Of a stretch of DNA of 64,000 bases, positions 1-7,873 are shown in pieces. The first letter of the stretch is position 1. Every line of letters starts with the position of its first letter. The notes under the pieces are model-generated. The model was not told where the DNA came from. It did no database searches and saw only the letters and a list, made by a program, of their open reading frames with translations. The position numbers and the translations under genes are program-made. Source of the stretch: Saprospiraceae bacterium UBA7687 (GTDB taxonomy: Bacteria; Bacteroidota; Bacteroidia; Chitinophagales; Saprospiraceae). The stretch is from positions 1-64,000 of the forward strand of contig DLGT01000005.1 of assembly GCA_002482845.1 (NCBI GenBank), in the 5' to 3' direction.

Positions 1-129
1 CGAACGAAATACCCCATTTAATGCGGCCTTAACGGAACTTTAACGCTATTTCTGTTGACAGTCGGATTAAATAAATTTTTACACTTTAAATTTTAACACT
101 TTTCTTAACACTTCTCCTCAATGGGATGA
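1..129 (-). repeat. Inverted copy of the upstream region of the gene at 54891
   Basis: The reverse complement of this segment matches 54738-54866 almost base for base, with a few substitutions and no large gaps. The shared stretch includes runs such as gttaagaaaagtgttaaaat and gcgttaaagttccgttaagg. At the right-hand copy the match ends 25 bases before the start codon of a 333-residue protein. The same layout here predicts a related gene on the minus strand starting about 25 bases left of position 1, outside the window. The repeat relation is seen directly; the missing gene is inference. Confidence 0.85.
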
Positions 130-177
130 CTTAAAGGCATACCATCGGTAAGTCTCTTTTTCTGTTCTTAAAAACTT

Positions 178-608
178 AGCTTCTTCGAGCCTTAGTGGCA
201 ATATTCTTTTCCAAAAAAAAATCTGCGTAATCTGCGTAGTCAGCGAGATATAAAACTCAACTAATCAAAATAACCTCGGAAACATGTCCCAATAAGGACA
301 AAATATAGGTAGAAAAAACAATATCGAAACCCAATCCCCGTGCCTTTAGGTACGAAACATCAAATCAAAAGGCATCCTTCTGTCACGCCTTAGCGTCTTC
401 GAGCCTTAGTGGCAATATTCTTTACCAAAAAAATCTGCGAAATCCGCATAGTCTGCGAGATATAAAACTCAACTAAACCAAATGACATCGAACACCTGTC
501 CCGTTAGGGACAAAATATCGGTAGAAAATAACAATCAAAACATACATCCTTGCCTTTAGGTACGGAATAACAACACAAAAAGCAACCTTTCGATTTTTGC
601 CATAACTT
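178..608. repeat. Two tandem copies of a 211-220 base non-coding module
   Basis: Unit 1 runs from 178 to 388 and unit 2 from 389 to 608. Each begins with agc..cttcgagccttagtggcaa, continues through an A-rich stretch, an atctgcg repeat and gagatataaaactcaacta, then an interrupted palindrome of the form TGTCC(C)..(G)GGACA (285-300 and 497-512), and ends with gcctttaggtacg. Related modules in the opposite orientation lie at 56015-56225. No open reading frame is shared between the units. The identity differs by scattered substitutions, so they are old duplicates. The function is unknown. Confidence 0.8.
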
Positions 609-715
609 AGCACCTTAACGGTAATAAAATTTCCCAATAAAAATCTTGAAAAGCTTCCTATTCTCTGAGCAAAATTGCGTATCTTTATATTTGGTTTATG
701 CGATCGTACGCCTCC

Positions 716-860
716 GAGAAATCCAACCGCTACCTTACCTTTAAAAGTCCATAAGAGCTACCAAAACTACCATTTTTTATCAAAACCAGCTTAGGGTTGT
801 CCCGACCTTGTCCCAAGGTTGTGCCGAGGTTGCCCCGACCTTAGCCCGACCACGCTTTAC
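716..860 (-). repeat. Outer part of the inverted repeat, with a GGTCGGGACAA tandem tract
   Basis: The reverse complement matches about 54380-54525. It contains a degenerate tandem tract of an 11-12 base unit close to ggtcgggacaa at 794-853 (read on the minus strand), followed by the shared stretch ttttaaaggtaaggtag. An intermediate shared piece, about 655-705, matches 54540-54585 (ccaaatat.aagatacg and gctcagagaatagg). The left copy is longer than the right one because the tandem modules at 178-608 are present only here. Confidence 0.75.
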
Positions 861-1041
861 TGATGCTTTATATACGCTCCCACTATGCTCCGTATACACT
901 ACAATGAAATACCCATAATATGAGCACGTTTATTTAATCAGAACATCAGCAAACAAAAAGCATAAAGTCATAAAACCAAATCTGCACTTTATAAAAATCT
1001 CCCATTCTTTCCGTAATTTCGCACTTCAAAAATTGAATGTC

Positions 1042-1893
1042 ATGAAACGCAAAATAATACCAGGCCAAATTCCTACCAAAGACCTTCACCAATATATCAT
1101 CGGAGCCGTAGCACCTAGGCCTATTGCCTTCGTAAGTACCCTTGACGAAAATGGTGTGCAAAACCTGGCTCCATATAGCTTTTTTAATGCGTTTTCGTCC
1201 AATCCACCAATAGTGGTTTTTTCGTCCAATAGACGAGTCTCTGACAATACCACCAAAGATACACTCCACAATGTAAGAGTCAGCAAGGAGTGTGTGGTCA
1301 ATGTCGTTCCCTACTCCATCGTACGTCAGATGTCATTGGCATCCGTAGAGTTTCCGTCAGATGTTAGCGAATTTGATAAAGTAGGACTCACGCCTGAGCC
1401 ATCAGAAACCGTATCGGCACCAAGAGTATTAGAGTCTCCTATCAATATGGAATGTAAAGTCAAAGACATTATCGAACTAGGCGAACATGGTGGTGCAGGG
1501 CATCTCATTATTTGTGAAGTTACAATGATAGCAGTTTCCGAGTCTGTAATAAACGGCGATCGACTAGATCCACACAAACTAGATTTGATGGGACGTATGG
1601 GACGCAATTATTATGTCCGTGCAAGTGGTGATGCTGTAATGGAAATATACCAATCTGTGACAGAGATTCCTCTTGGATTCGACGGTTTGCCTCAGACTAT
1701 CAGAGAAAGTAAAATCCTTACAGGAAATGAAATTGCTGCATTGGCTTCGTTGACAAAAATACCTGAATTATCGGAGACAAGCTTGACAGCTGATGATGTA
1801 AAAGATATTTCTGAAAGCGAAAAACATGAGATGGCATCTAGATTAATTACAGAAGGAAAAATTAAAGATGCTTTGTATCTTTTGACAAATTAA
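1042..1893 (+). CDS. Flavin reductase-like (DIM6/NTAB) domain protein
   Basis: This 283-residue protein has the split-barrel FMN-binding fold of the flavin reductase-like family. The N-terminal third carries the family pattern GAVAPRPIAFVSTLD.NG..NLAPYSFFNAFS.NPP (residues 20-57), which binds FMN, and a later GAGHLIICEV stretch. Members act as NAD(P)H:flavin reductases or as uncharacterised flavoproteins; the substrate here is unknown. About 80 C-terminal residues after the barrel form an extra charged helical tail. An upstream in-frame TTG at 1033 is possible, but the ATG at 1042 gives the usual start MKRKIIPGQ. The gene stands alone: repeats precede it and an unrelated barrel protein follows. 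Confidence 0.85.
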   Translation: MKRKIIPGQIPTKDLHQYIIGAVAPRPIAFVSTLDENGVQNLAPYSFFNAFSSNPPIVVFSSNRRVSDNTTKDTLHNVRVSKECVVNVVPYSIVRQMSLASVEFPSDVSEFDKVGLTPEPSETVSAPRVLESPINMECKVKDIIELGEHGGAGHLIICEVTMIAVSESVINGDRLDPHKLDLMGRMGRNYYVRASGDAVMEIYQSVTEIPLGFDGLPQTIRESKILTGNEIAALASLTKIPELSETSLTADDVKDISESEKHEMASRLITEGKIKDALYLLTN

Positions 1894-2005
1894 AGATAAA
1901 ATAGCTGACCTATGCCATTCAAGTAAAAAGTTGAAGTATTTAAATCTATTTATCTAAAAAGAAAGGCTCAGTCCATTTTTCAAGTAAAATTAAAACACAA
2001 AACTA

Positions 2006-2671
2006 ATGAGTAAAAAGTATTTATTATTAGCCATCCTTATGACATTCTCCATTTTTGTACAAGCACAATCTAAGAGAAAGAAATCAAAACAAAAGGCAAC
2101 TTATGCCATTGGAATTTCAGGTGGATATTTTTCCCATGGAAAAATGTTTGAAAATTCAGAAAATGATTTCACGGGTTTAAGTACATTTGAGGTCGAAATA
2201 GAAAAGTTCTTTAAGGCTCGAAAGTCAGGATTAAGTATCACTTATTTGTCTCGAAAATCAGAATATAAAACATCTATTTACATTGTGGATGAGTCTAGAT
2301 CTGCACTTATGATAAATTACAATCTGATGTACAATATTGTAAAAAGCGAAAATAAAACAGGATTATACTTAGGTGGTTTTGTGGGTGCTTTATTTGATCG
2401 TGGTAAACAATTTTCTAGAGCTAATCTTTCTTTTCCGTTCTACACGACTTATTTAGCTTTATGGACAGGACCAAAAGCAGAATATTTGTATCAAATGAAC
2501 TCTAAAATAGCATTTTCAGTAGGAGCACAATTGGGTTTGTTGGAATTTGGAAGACAAACTCGAAAAAGAGATGACCCAAGTATACCAGAAAGTGTTCAAT
2601 CAAAAAGCGAAACTTACTTTAGTTTTGCACAAAGAACTAATCTGAATCTTGGCTTCTACATAACATTATAA
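2006..2671 (+). CDS. Secreted protein, probable outer membrane beta-barrel
   Basis: This 221-residue protein starts with a clear Sec signal peptide (MSKKYLLLAILMTFSIFVQAQS, cut after AQA/AQS). The mature part begins with a basic stretch (KRKKSKQK) and then alternates short polar and aromatic strands (YAIGISGGYFSHG, TGLYLGGFVGALF, AFSVGAQLGLLEFG), ending in NLNLGFYITL. That final strand with a terminal hydrophobic residue is typical of barrels assembled by the BAM complex. I do not recognise a specific family; porT-like or general OMP_b-brl proteins are the nearest guess. The function is unknown. Confidence 0.7.
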   Translation: MSKKYLLLAILMTFSIFVQAQSKRKKSKQKATYAIGISGGYFSHGKMFENSENDFTGLSTFEVEIEKFFKARKSGLSITYLSRKSEYKTSIYIVDESRSALMINYNLMYNIVKSENKTGLYLGGFVGALFDRGKQFSRANLSFPFYTTYLALWTGPKAEYLYQMNSKIAFSVGAQLGLLEFGRQTRKRDDPSIPESVQSKSETYFSFAQRTNLNLGFYITL

Positions 2672-2678
2672 TTTCAAG

Positions 2679-2703
2679 AAATTGGTTTTTATATCCAATT
2701 TTG
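2679..2703 (+). terminator. Weak hairpin after the barrel protein gene
   Basis: AAATTGG (2679-2685) pairs with CCAATTT (2695-2701) eight bases after the stop codon. The stem is short and AT-rich and the following T tract is poor, so this is only a possible terminator. Confidence 0.4.
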
Positions 2704-2716
2704 CTTATTATTGCAC

Positions 2717-2724
2717 TATCTTTG
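2717..2724 (+). promoter_or_regulatory. Bacteroidota -7 element TATCTTTG
   Basis: TATCTTTG matches the TAnnTTTG consensus used by the primary sigma factor of Bacteroidota. It lies 32 bases before the ATG of the beta-CASP nuclease gene. No convincing -33 TTTG is seen at the ideal distance. Confidence 0.55.
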
Positions 2725-2755
2725 ATTATTGTAAAATCAAGTTAAAAATAAGTAA

Positions 2756-4165
2756 ATGAAAATCAAGTTTTGTGGCGCGGCACAGTTTGTGACAGGAAGT
2801 TCTCACCTTATAGAATTGGAAGATGGATACAAAATCCTACTTGATTGTGGTCTATTCCAAGGCAAAGGTCCACACATATGGGACTGGAACAATCAATGGC
2901 ATTTTAAACCATCTGAGATAGACTGCCTGATACTATCTCATGCCCATATAGACCATAGTGGACGTATCCCTAAACTTGTGAAAGATGGATATTCAGGACC
3001 TATCCACTCGACACATGCCACTAGAAGTTTATGTGCTGTCATGCTCCTAGATAGTGCCAAAATACAAGAGATAGATGTGCAATGGCATAACCAAAAAATC
3101 CAACGCAAACGCAAAAAAGAAAATAGCATCCTCAGAGCGCCTCTATATACAAGCGACGATGTAGGACCCACAATGGTAAAATTTGAAGGACACCCATATG
3201 ATGTTTGGGAACAAGTACATCCTAATGTACAAGTTTTGTATCGTGATGCAGGACACATATTAGGTAGCGCATCTGTTACGCTGAAAATCAATGAAAACGG
3301 TAAAGAAACCATCATAGGATTTACGGGTGATATCGGCAGACCAGATAGACCTATCCTGCGTGACCCACAACCAATGCCAGAAGTAGATTACCTTATTTGC
3401 GAGTCCACTTATGGTGACCGAGTCCATGAATCAGGTCCTGAACAATCTGCGCAATTCTTAGAAGTAATAAGACACACCTGTGTAGAAAAACGTGGTAAAC
3501 TCATTATTCCAGCATTCAGTCTAGGTCGCACACAAGAGATCGTCTACATGCTCGATAAGATGGAAACTGCTGGACTTTTGCCACATATAAAAATCTATGT
3601 AGATAGTCCGCTTGCGGTCAATGTCACACATATTTTCGGGCTACATCCAGAGTGTTTTGACAATGAAATAAATGAATATATGCTAACGGACGAAAATCCA
3701 TTCGGCTTCAATAATCTATTTTATATCAAAGAAGTAGAAGCATCCAAATCGCTCAATGCTAGCCAAGAACCATGTATCATAATATCTGCATCAGGGATGA
3801 TGAATGCAGGTCGTGTGAAACATCACTTATTCAATAATATAGAAAATCCTAAAAACACCTTCTTAATGGTAGGTTACTGTTCCCCAGAAACTCCAGGTGG
3901 AGTCTTACGTTCAGGTGTGGAGACTATTAGAATATTTGATGAAGACAAAGTAGTGAGAGCTGATATAAAAATCATGGATTCATTTTCTGCCCATGGTGAC
4001 AAAAATGAAATGTACGATTTTATAGAAAATCAAAAAGGACACGTCAAAAAGATATTTTTAGTCCATGGTGAATTGGATACTCAGACTAGTTTTAAGCACT
4101 TCTTGATAGATAAAGGTATGGGTATGATAGAAATACCAAAACCAGGAGAAGAAGTTACTTTGTAA
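2756..4165 (+). CDS. MBL-fold beta-CASP RNA-processing nuclease
   Basis: This 469-residue metallo-beta-lactamase-fold protein has the beta-CASP insertion of RNA-specific exo/endonucleases (YsgF/CPSF73-like family). Zinc ligands are visible: HAHIDH at residues 62-67, H167 in the GHILGSA stretch and D192 in TGDIGR. The beta-CASP motifs follow: ESTYGD near 215, SASGMMNAGR near 345, SFSAHGD near 412 and VHGE near 435. It is expected to cut or trim RNA in the cytoplasm; the true substrate is not known for this subgroup. The length fits the family. It appears monocistronic with its own promoter. Confidence 0.9.
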   Translation: MKIKFCGAAQFVTGSSHLIELEDGYKILLDCGLFQGKGPHIWDWNNQWHFKPSEIDCLILSHAHIDHSGRIPKLVKDGYSGPIHSTHATRSLCAVMLLDSAKIQEIDVQWHNQKIQRKRKKENSILRAPLYTSDDVGPTMVKFEGHPYDVWEQVHPNVQVLYRDAGHILGSASVTLKINENGKETIIGFTGDIGRPDRPILRDPQPMPEVDYLICESTYGDRVHESGPEQSAQFLEVIRHTCVEKRGKLIIPAFSLGRTQEIVYMLDKMETAGLLPHIKIYVDSPLAVNVTHIFGLHPECFDNEINEYMLTDENPFGFNNLFYIKEVEASKSLNASQEPCIIISASGMMNAGRVKHHLFNNIENPKNTFLMVGYCSPETPGGVLRSGVETIRIFDEDKVVRADIKIMDSFSAHGDKNEMYDFIENQKGHVKKIFLVHGELDTQTSFKHFLIDKGMGMIEIPKPGEEVTL

Positions 4166-4687
4166 GCTAAGACGATTATCAGTTTATATAAGGAGAATCT
4201 TTAGATTTGAAGTTTCTGAGTTTGTAAATAAATATTAATCAGTAGTATGCACATATAATATTAATAACTTAATACATTTAGACTACAATAAAGATTTTTG
4301 ACATCTTTAATTCCGAGTGTGATGTCTGATCGGCCTTTTCGTTTTTAGTCAAAACTTCATAAAATGGCGTTAAGAAGCGAAAACTGTTCGAGCTAATACG
4401 AAAGTAAAAACGAGTAATTATGAACGTAGTGGCACTAAAGCCAATTACGAGATACTAATTACAAAAGCGAGTTTTTTCGGTTTAGCTATTTTTTGATGTT
4501 TTGGCGTTAAGAAAATGAACAGCCTTGTGCGCCGCGGCGCATGTTTCTTTTGTCTTAATACAAAAGAAAAAGACGTTAAAATCAATCTACTATAAAAATT
4601 GTCATCCACTAATATAGTAAATGAAGTACAAAATTTGTAGTTTCTCCATTAATCATTTACATTGAAACTTCAGTTTAGATTTGTCCT
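4166..4687. other. Gene-free region with REP-like palindromic elements
   Basis: No gene is seen. The second half contains ggcgttaagaa twice (about 4364 and 4502), the perfect 14-base palindrome TGCGCCGCGGCGCA (4528-4541) and, directly after it, a 10-base-pair hairpin. GACATC/GATGTC near 4299-4327 form another short inverted repeat. The layout resembles a short interspersed repeat found between genes in related genomes; that link is from memory and was not checked. Confidence 0.6.
4528..4569. repeat. GC palindrome followed by a perfect 10-bp hairpin
   Basis: TGCGCCGCGGCGCA (4528-4541) is self-complementary over 14 bases, striking in this AT-rich sequence. Two bases later TTTCTTTTGT (4544-4553) pairs perfectly with ACAAAAGAAA (4560-4569) around the loop CTTAAT. 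The hairpin lacks a clean T tract on the plus strand, so it looks more like a repeat element than a terminator. Confidence 0.7.
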
Positions 4688-5683
4688 TTAAATACTGGAT
4701 TTCTCTAATTCCGTCTTCAAAAAATCAATCACTTGTATCTCTGAAGCATCTACATTGTTTAGTTGTGCCAAGTACCAACTCACCCAATCTCCTAAGTGGG
4801 TCATATACATCATCCTTTCAGTGAGAGACTGACCTTTGGAATAAATTTCGATCACTGTAGGCGCTAACTGACTGATGATTTGTTTGGTGATGTCTATTCT
4901 GATTTGGTTTCTTTTCAGATCATCCCTATTTCTTAAAAATATAACAGCAAGGTCTTCATGTTTGGACTTCCAACCAACGAGTTCGTTGTGATTCATCTCA
5001 GGGATGACGTGGTGCCAACACAAGACTTTAGCGTTTTCATTGATTTGTTGCCTCCATCTGATGGCTACAGATTCATTGCGGTCTGTGGTATAAATGACAG
5101 GTGTCTTTTTGACCAATAACCCAGCTAGTTTTTCGGCTTTTTGCATGATATCTTCTTGCTCAAAACTCAATAAGTCAGCCGCTACTCTCACTTGATCAAT
5201 GATGTTATGAGAAATTAGACCCATTTTGTGAAGCACAAATAACTGCCCCACCATTGAAAAACCTAAACAAGCTCTTGGCGATGGCCACCCTTTGGGCAAA
5301 TTCAAATGATCCAATTTGTGTACTAATGCTTTATCTATGATTTTCCCACCAGAAGCGATACATACCACTTTTGCTTTTGCTAGGATGGCTTGTTCCATAG
5401 CAGCTAAGGTTTCTTCAGTATTTCCAGAATAAGAAGACACGATTACAAGCGTATTTTCATCTGTATATGATGGAAGTTTGTAGCTACTCTGTACGATATA
5501 AGGAACGGAACAATCGTCACTGATTACATCTGACACATACGCTCCACCAATTCCGGAGCCACCCATACCTGCCATAATCACCTTATGAATAGGTTTTGTG
5601 TGTGGATGGATTATGGCTTTTTCCCCTATTTCGATCGCTTCTCTCAGCTGAGCTGGAAACTTTTTTATCAATTGATCCATCAT
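4688..5683 (-). CDS. Bifunctional phosphoglucose/phosphomannose isomerase
   Basis: This 331-residue SIS-domain enzyme interconverts glucose-6-phosphate or mannose-6-phosphate with fructose-6-phosphate. GMGGSGIGG near residues 38-46 and SSYSGNTEET near 86-95 are the phosphosugar-binding loops. The C-terminal part has IPEMNHNELVGW and the MTHLGDWVSWYLA stretch typical of the archaeal-type bifunctional PGI/PMI family. The start MMDQLIKKF at 5683 is preferred over a longer in-frame start at 5734, because a TATCTTTG promoter lies between them at 5714-5707. The gene is divergent from ahcY and monocistronic. Confidence 0.88.
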   Translation of the reverse strand: MMDQLIKKFPAQLREAIEIGEKAIIHPHTKPIHKVIMAGMGGSGIGGAYVSDVISDDCSVPYIVQSSYKLPSYTDENTLVIVSSYSGNTEETLAAMEQAILAKAKVVCIASGGKIIDKALVHKLDHLNLPKGWPSPRACLGFSMVGQLFVLHKMGLISHNIIDQVRVAADLLSFEQEDIMQKAEKLAGLLVKKTPVIYTTDRNESVAIRWRQQINENAKVLCWHHVIPEMNHNELVGWKSKHEDLAVIFLRNRDDLKRNQIRIDITKQIISQLAPTVIEIYSKGQSLTERMMYMTHLGDWVSWYLAQLNNVDASEIQVIDFLKTELEKSSI

Positions 5684-5706
5684 AAATCTTTCATTAAAAT
5701 TTAATA

Positions 5707-5714
5707 CAAAGATA
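5707..5714 (-). promoter_or_regulatory. -7 element TATCTTTG for the isomerase gene
   Basis: TATCTTTG reads on the minus strand from 5714 to 5707, 24 bases before the preferred ATG at 5683. Its position inside the longer possible reading frame argues for the shorter protein. Confidence 0.55.
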
Positions 5715-5831
5715 CTTCTCATTATCGGAATCAAAAGAGAAGTATCATAAAACTGTTAAAAAACACGATAATTAACTATTTTATAATCACTTATCAAACA
5801 TATATGTGCACATTATTTCTGAGTAAATCCT

Positions 5832-5839
5832 TACCTTTG
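5832..5839 (+). promoter_or_regulatory. -7 element TACCTTTG for ahcY
   Basis: TACCTTTG matches TAnnTTTG and lies 34 bases before the ahcY start codon, giving a short leader of about 30 bases. Confidence 0.6.
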
Positions 5840-5873
5840 CGGCAATTTTTAAGAAATGTTTAAATTTTAATAC

Positions 5874-7187
5874 ATGATAAATACAGAAAAAAGTCTGGCT
5901 TACAAAGTAAAAGATATCAATCTTGCTGAATGGGGCCGCAAAGAAATCACTTTAGCAGAAGCAGAAATGCCTGGTTTGATGTCATTAAGGGAAGAATTTG
6001 GAGCTACCAAACCACTTAAAGGTGCTAGAGTTGCAGGTTGTCTTCACATGACCATCCAAACAGCTGTTTTGATAGAAACGCTTGTAGAACTTGGTGCTGA
6101 AGTATCTTGGTCTTCTTGTAATATATTCTCTACTCAAGATCATGCAGCAGCAGCAATCGCAGCAGCAGGTATTCCTGTATTTGCATGGAAAGGAATGAAT
6201 GAAGAAGAATTTGACTGGTGTATCGAGCAGACTTTATTTGCATTCGAAGAAGGCAAACCGCTCAATATGATCTTGGATGATGGTGGTGATTTAACCAATA
6301 TGGTTTTTGATAGATTTCCTGAATTAGTAGGTGACATCAAAGGTCTTTCTGAAGAGACGACTACAGGTGTACACAGACTTTACGAAAGAGAAAAAAATGG
6401 AACGCTTGTTCTTCCTGCGATCAATATCAACGACTCTGTCACTAAATCTAAATTTGACAACAAATACGGTTGTAAAGAATCATTGGTGGACTCTATCAGA
6501 AGAGCGACAGACATCATGATGGCGGGCAAAGTAGCTGTTGTTGCTGGTTATGGTGATGTAGGCAAAGGTTCTGCAGCTTCATTAAGAGGTGCAGGATGTA
6601 GAGTAGTGGTAACAGAAATCGACCCTATCTGTGCATTGCAAGCAGCAATGGATGGTTTTGCTGTCAAAAAAATGGATACTGCCCTTATCGAAGCGAGCAT
6701 CGTAGTGACTGCTACAGGTAATAAAAATATCATCAGAGAAGAACACTTCAGAAAGATGAATGACAAGACCATCGTATGTAATATCGGTCACTTCGACAAT
6801 GAGATAGACATGGCTTGGTTGAATAGCAATTATGGTCACACCAAAGATCAGATCAAACCACAAGTAGATTTGTACAATATCGATGGCAAAGACGTAATTT
6901 TACTTGCAGAAGGTAGATTGGTAAACCTTGGTTGTGCGACAGGTCACCCATCTTTTGTTATGTCCAATAGTTTTACTAATCAAGTATTAGCTCAATTGGA
7001 ATTATGGCAAAATACGGATAAATACGAAAATAAAGTATATACACTGCCTAAACACTTGGACGAAAAAGTAGCAAGACTTCACTTAGCAAAAATCGGTGTA
7101 GAACTAGAAGAGTTGAGTAAAGACCAAGCTGATTACATCGGTGTGACGGTACAAGGACCATACAAACCAGAGTATTACAGATATTAA
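5874..7187 (+). CDS. ahcY: Adenosylhomocysteinase (SAH hydrolase)
   Basis: This 437-residue cytoplasmic enzyme splits S-adenosylhomocysteine reversibly into adenosine and homocysteine, removing the inhibitory product of methyl transfer reactions. The substrate-binding part shows HMTIQTAVLIETL near residue 58 and CNIFSTQDHAAAA near 82. The NAD-binding Rossmann loop is GYGDVGKG near 225-232, followed by VTEIDPICALQA. The C-terminal tail KPEYYRY reaches into the NAD site of the neighbouring subunit in the known tetramer. The length is normal. A structured 3-prime element and a strong terminator follow the stop codon. Confidence 0.97.
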   Translation: MINTEKSLAYKVKDINLAEWGRKEITLAEAEMPGLMSLREEFGATKPLKGARVAGCLHMTIQTAVLIETLVELGAEVSWSSCNIFSTQDHAAAAIAAAGIPVFAWKGMNEEEFDWCIEQTLFAFEEGKPLNMILDDGGDLTNMVFDRFPELVGDIKGLSEETTTGVHRLYEREKNGTLVLPAININDSVTKSKFDNKYGCKESLVDSIRRATDIMMAGKVAVVAGYGDVGKGSAASLRGAGCRVVVTEIDPICALQAAMDGFAVKKMDTALIEASIVVTATGNKNIIREEHFRKMNDKTIVCNIGHFDNEIDMAWLNSNYGHTKDQIKPQVDLYNIDGKDVILLAEGRLVNLGCATGHPSFVMSNSFTNQVLAQLELWQNTDKYENKVYTLPKHLDEKVARLHLAKIGVELEELSKDQADYIGVTVQGPYKPEYYRY

Positions 7188-7189
7188 TC

Positions 7190-7263
7190 ATTGAGTTTAA
7201 AATCATCTGTTTCCCTTCAGGTTAAGGGTAAAAAACGGATGATGACCTTAGACTAAATTCAAT
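7190..7263 (+). ncRNA. Structured 3-prime UTR element, copy A
   Basis: Starting three bases after the ahcY stop codon, nested helices can be drawn: ATTGAGTTTA (7190-7199) with TAAATTCAAT (7254-7263), ATCATC (7202-7207) with GATGAT (7238-7243), TGTTT (7208-7212) with AAACG (7233-7237), and CCCTT (7213-7217) with AAGGG (7224-7228). An asymmetric TAAA bulge lies at 7229-7232. Copy B after leuB (24368-24510) has the same inner part and bulge but a different outer helix. The shared structure is visible; its role is unknown. It is not a match to SAH riboswitches, which lie upstream of ahcY. Confidence 0.6.
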
Positions 7264-7282
7264 TTTAGAATAGTATAATTGG

Positions 7283-7325
7283 CAAGGGCTTGCATTCGTT
7301 AGAGTGCAAGCCCTTGTGATTTTTA
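7283..7325 (+). terminator. Intrinsic terminator after ahcY
   Basis: CAAGGGCTTGCA (7283-7294) pairs perfectly with TGCAAGCCCTTG (7305-7316), and gattttta follows. The 12-base-pair stem is strong and should end ahcY transcription after the structured element. Confidence 0.85.
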
Positions 7326-7748
7326 TAGAATTGATGTTTATCAATGTAAAATCAGATCTATAAAATGATTCTTATGTGCTAAATTGAATATTGTATGAAA
7401 TGTTGAAATAATGCCACTCCATACATGATAAAAAACGCAATATGAAAAACAATGTTGTACAAAACATCGATTAATTTCTAGACTTAATATTAAGAAAATT
7501 CTACTTTTCAAATATCCATATTTTATTCTGCCAATCTAATAAAAAATGAAGTATATATCTCTTTGTTGGATATGTATTCGATTGCACAAAATATTATTCT
7601 AATGGTCAAAAATGGATGTTTTTGATTTATTTTTCATAAAAATACACTTTTTTTAGTAGTCTTACCATAGCAAGAATAAAATTTTAAAACATTGTATATC
7701 AAACATATAGATCATTTTTATATCCTTTAAAAACCACAAAATTGGTGT

Positions 7749-7787
7749 TTTAGTACTAAATTAGTATCAATTTTGCCCTTACCTTTG
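7749..7787 (+). promoter_or_regulatory. Promoter TACCTTTG with an upstream palindrome
   Basis: TACCTTTG (7780-7787) fits the -7 consensus. TTTAGTACTAAA (7749-7760) is a perfect 12-base palindrome about 20 bases upstream, overlapping the place of the -33 element, so it could be an operator. No normal gene starts within 250 bases downstream. Confidence 0.55.
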
Positions 7788-7791
7788 TATC

Positions 7792-7873
7792 ATTGAAAGA
7801 AACAAAAGATTTAATGTGGCTTTAATGATTAGAAACAGACATCCAAAAAGTTGGAATGTCTGTTTTCTTTTTT
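7792..7873 (+). ncRNA. Candidate small RNA or leader RNA of about 80 nt
   Basis: The transcript would start near 7792, after the TACCTTTG promoter, and end in a near-ideal intrinsic terminator. In that terminator AAACAGACAT (7833-7842) pairs with ATGTCTGTTT (7856-7865), CCAA (7843-7846) pairs with TTGG (7851-7854), the loop is AAAG, and CTTTTTT follows. A 16-codon ORF (7825-7875) overlaps the terminator and is probably accidental. The RNA could be a free small RNA or an attenuated leader of the ABC permease gene at 8098. The promoter and terminator are visible; an RNA product is inference. Confidence 0.55.

Larger units (their letters stand above)
1..1041. other. Gene-free region made mainly of repeats
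   Basis: No supportable coding region lies here; the short frames have no recognisable composition and fall in repeat sequence. The content is the 1-129 inverted copy, the tandem modules at 178-608, the intermediate repeat piece at 655-705 and the tandem tract at 716-860. A promoter-like TAATTTCG (1014-1021) precedes the first gene. Confidence 0.7.

Noticed and set aside
178..608. CRISPR-like array
   Set aside because: Only two long units with no unique spacers of constant size, and no cas genes nearby.
7190..7263. SAH riboswitch at ahcY
   Set aside because: The structured element follows the gene, not precedes it, does not show the known SAH riboswitch layout as I know it, and a related copy lies after leuB.
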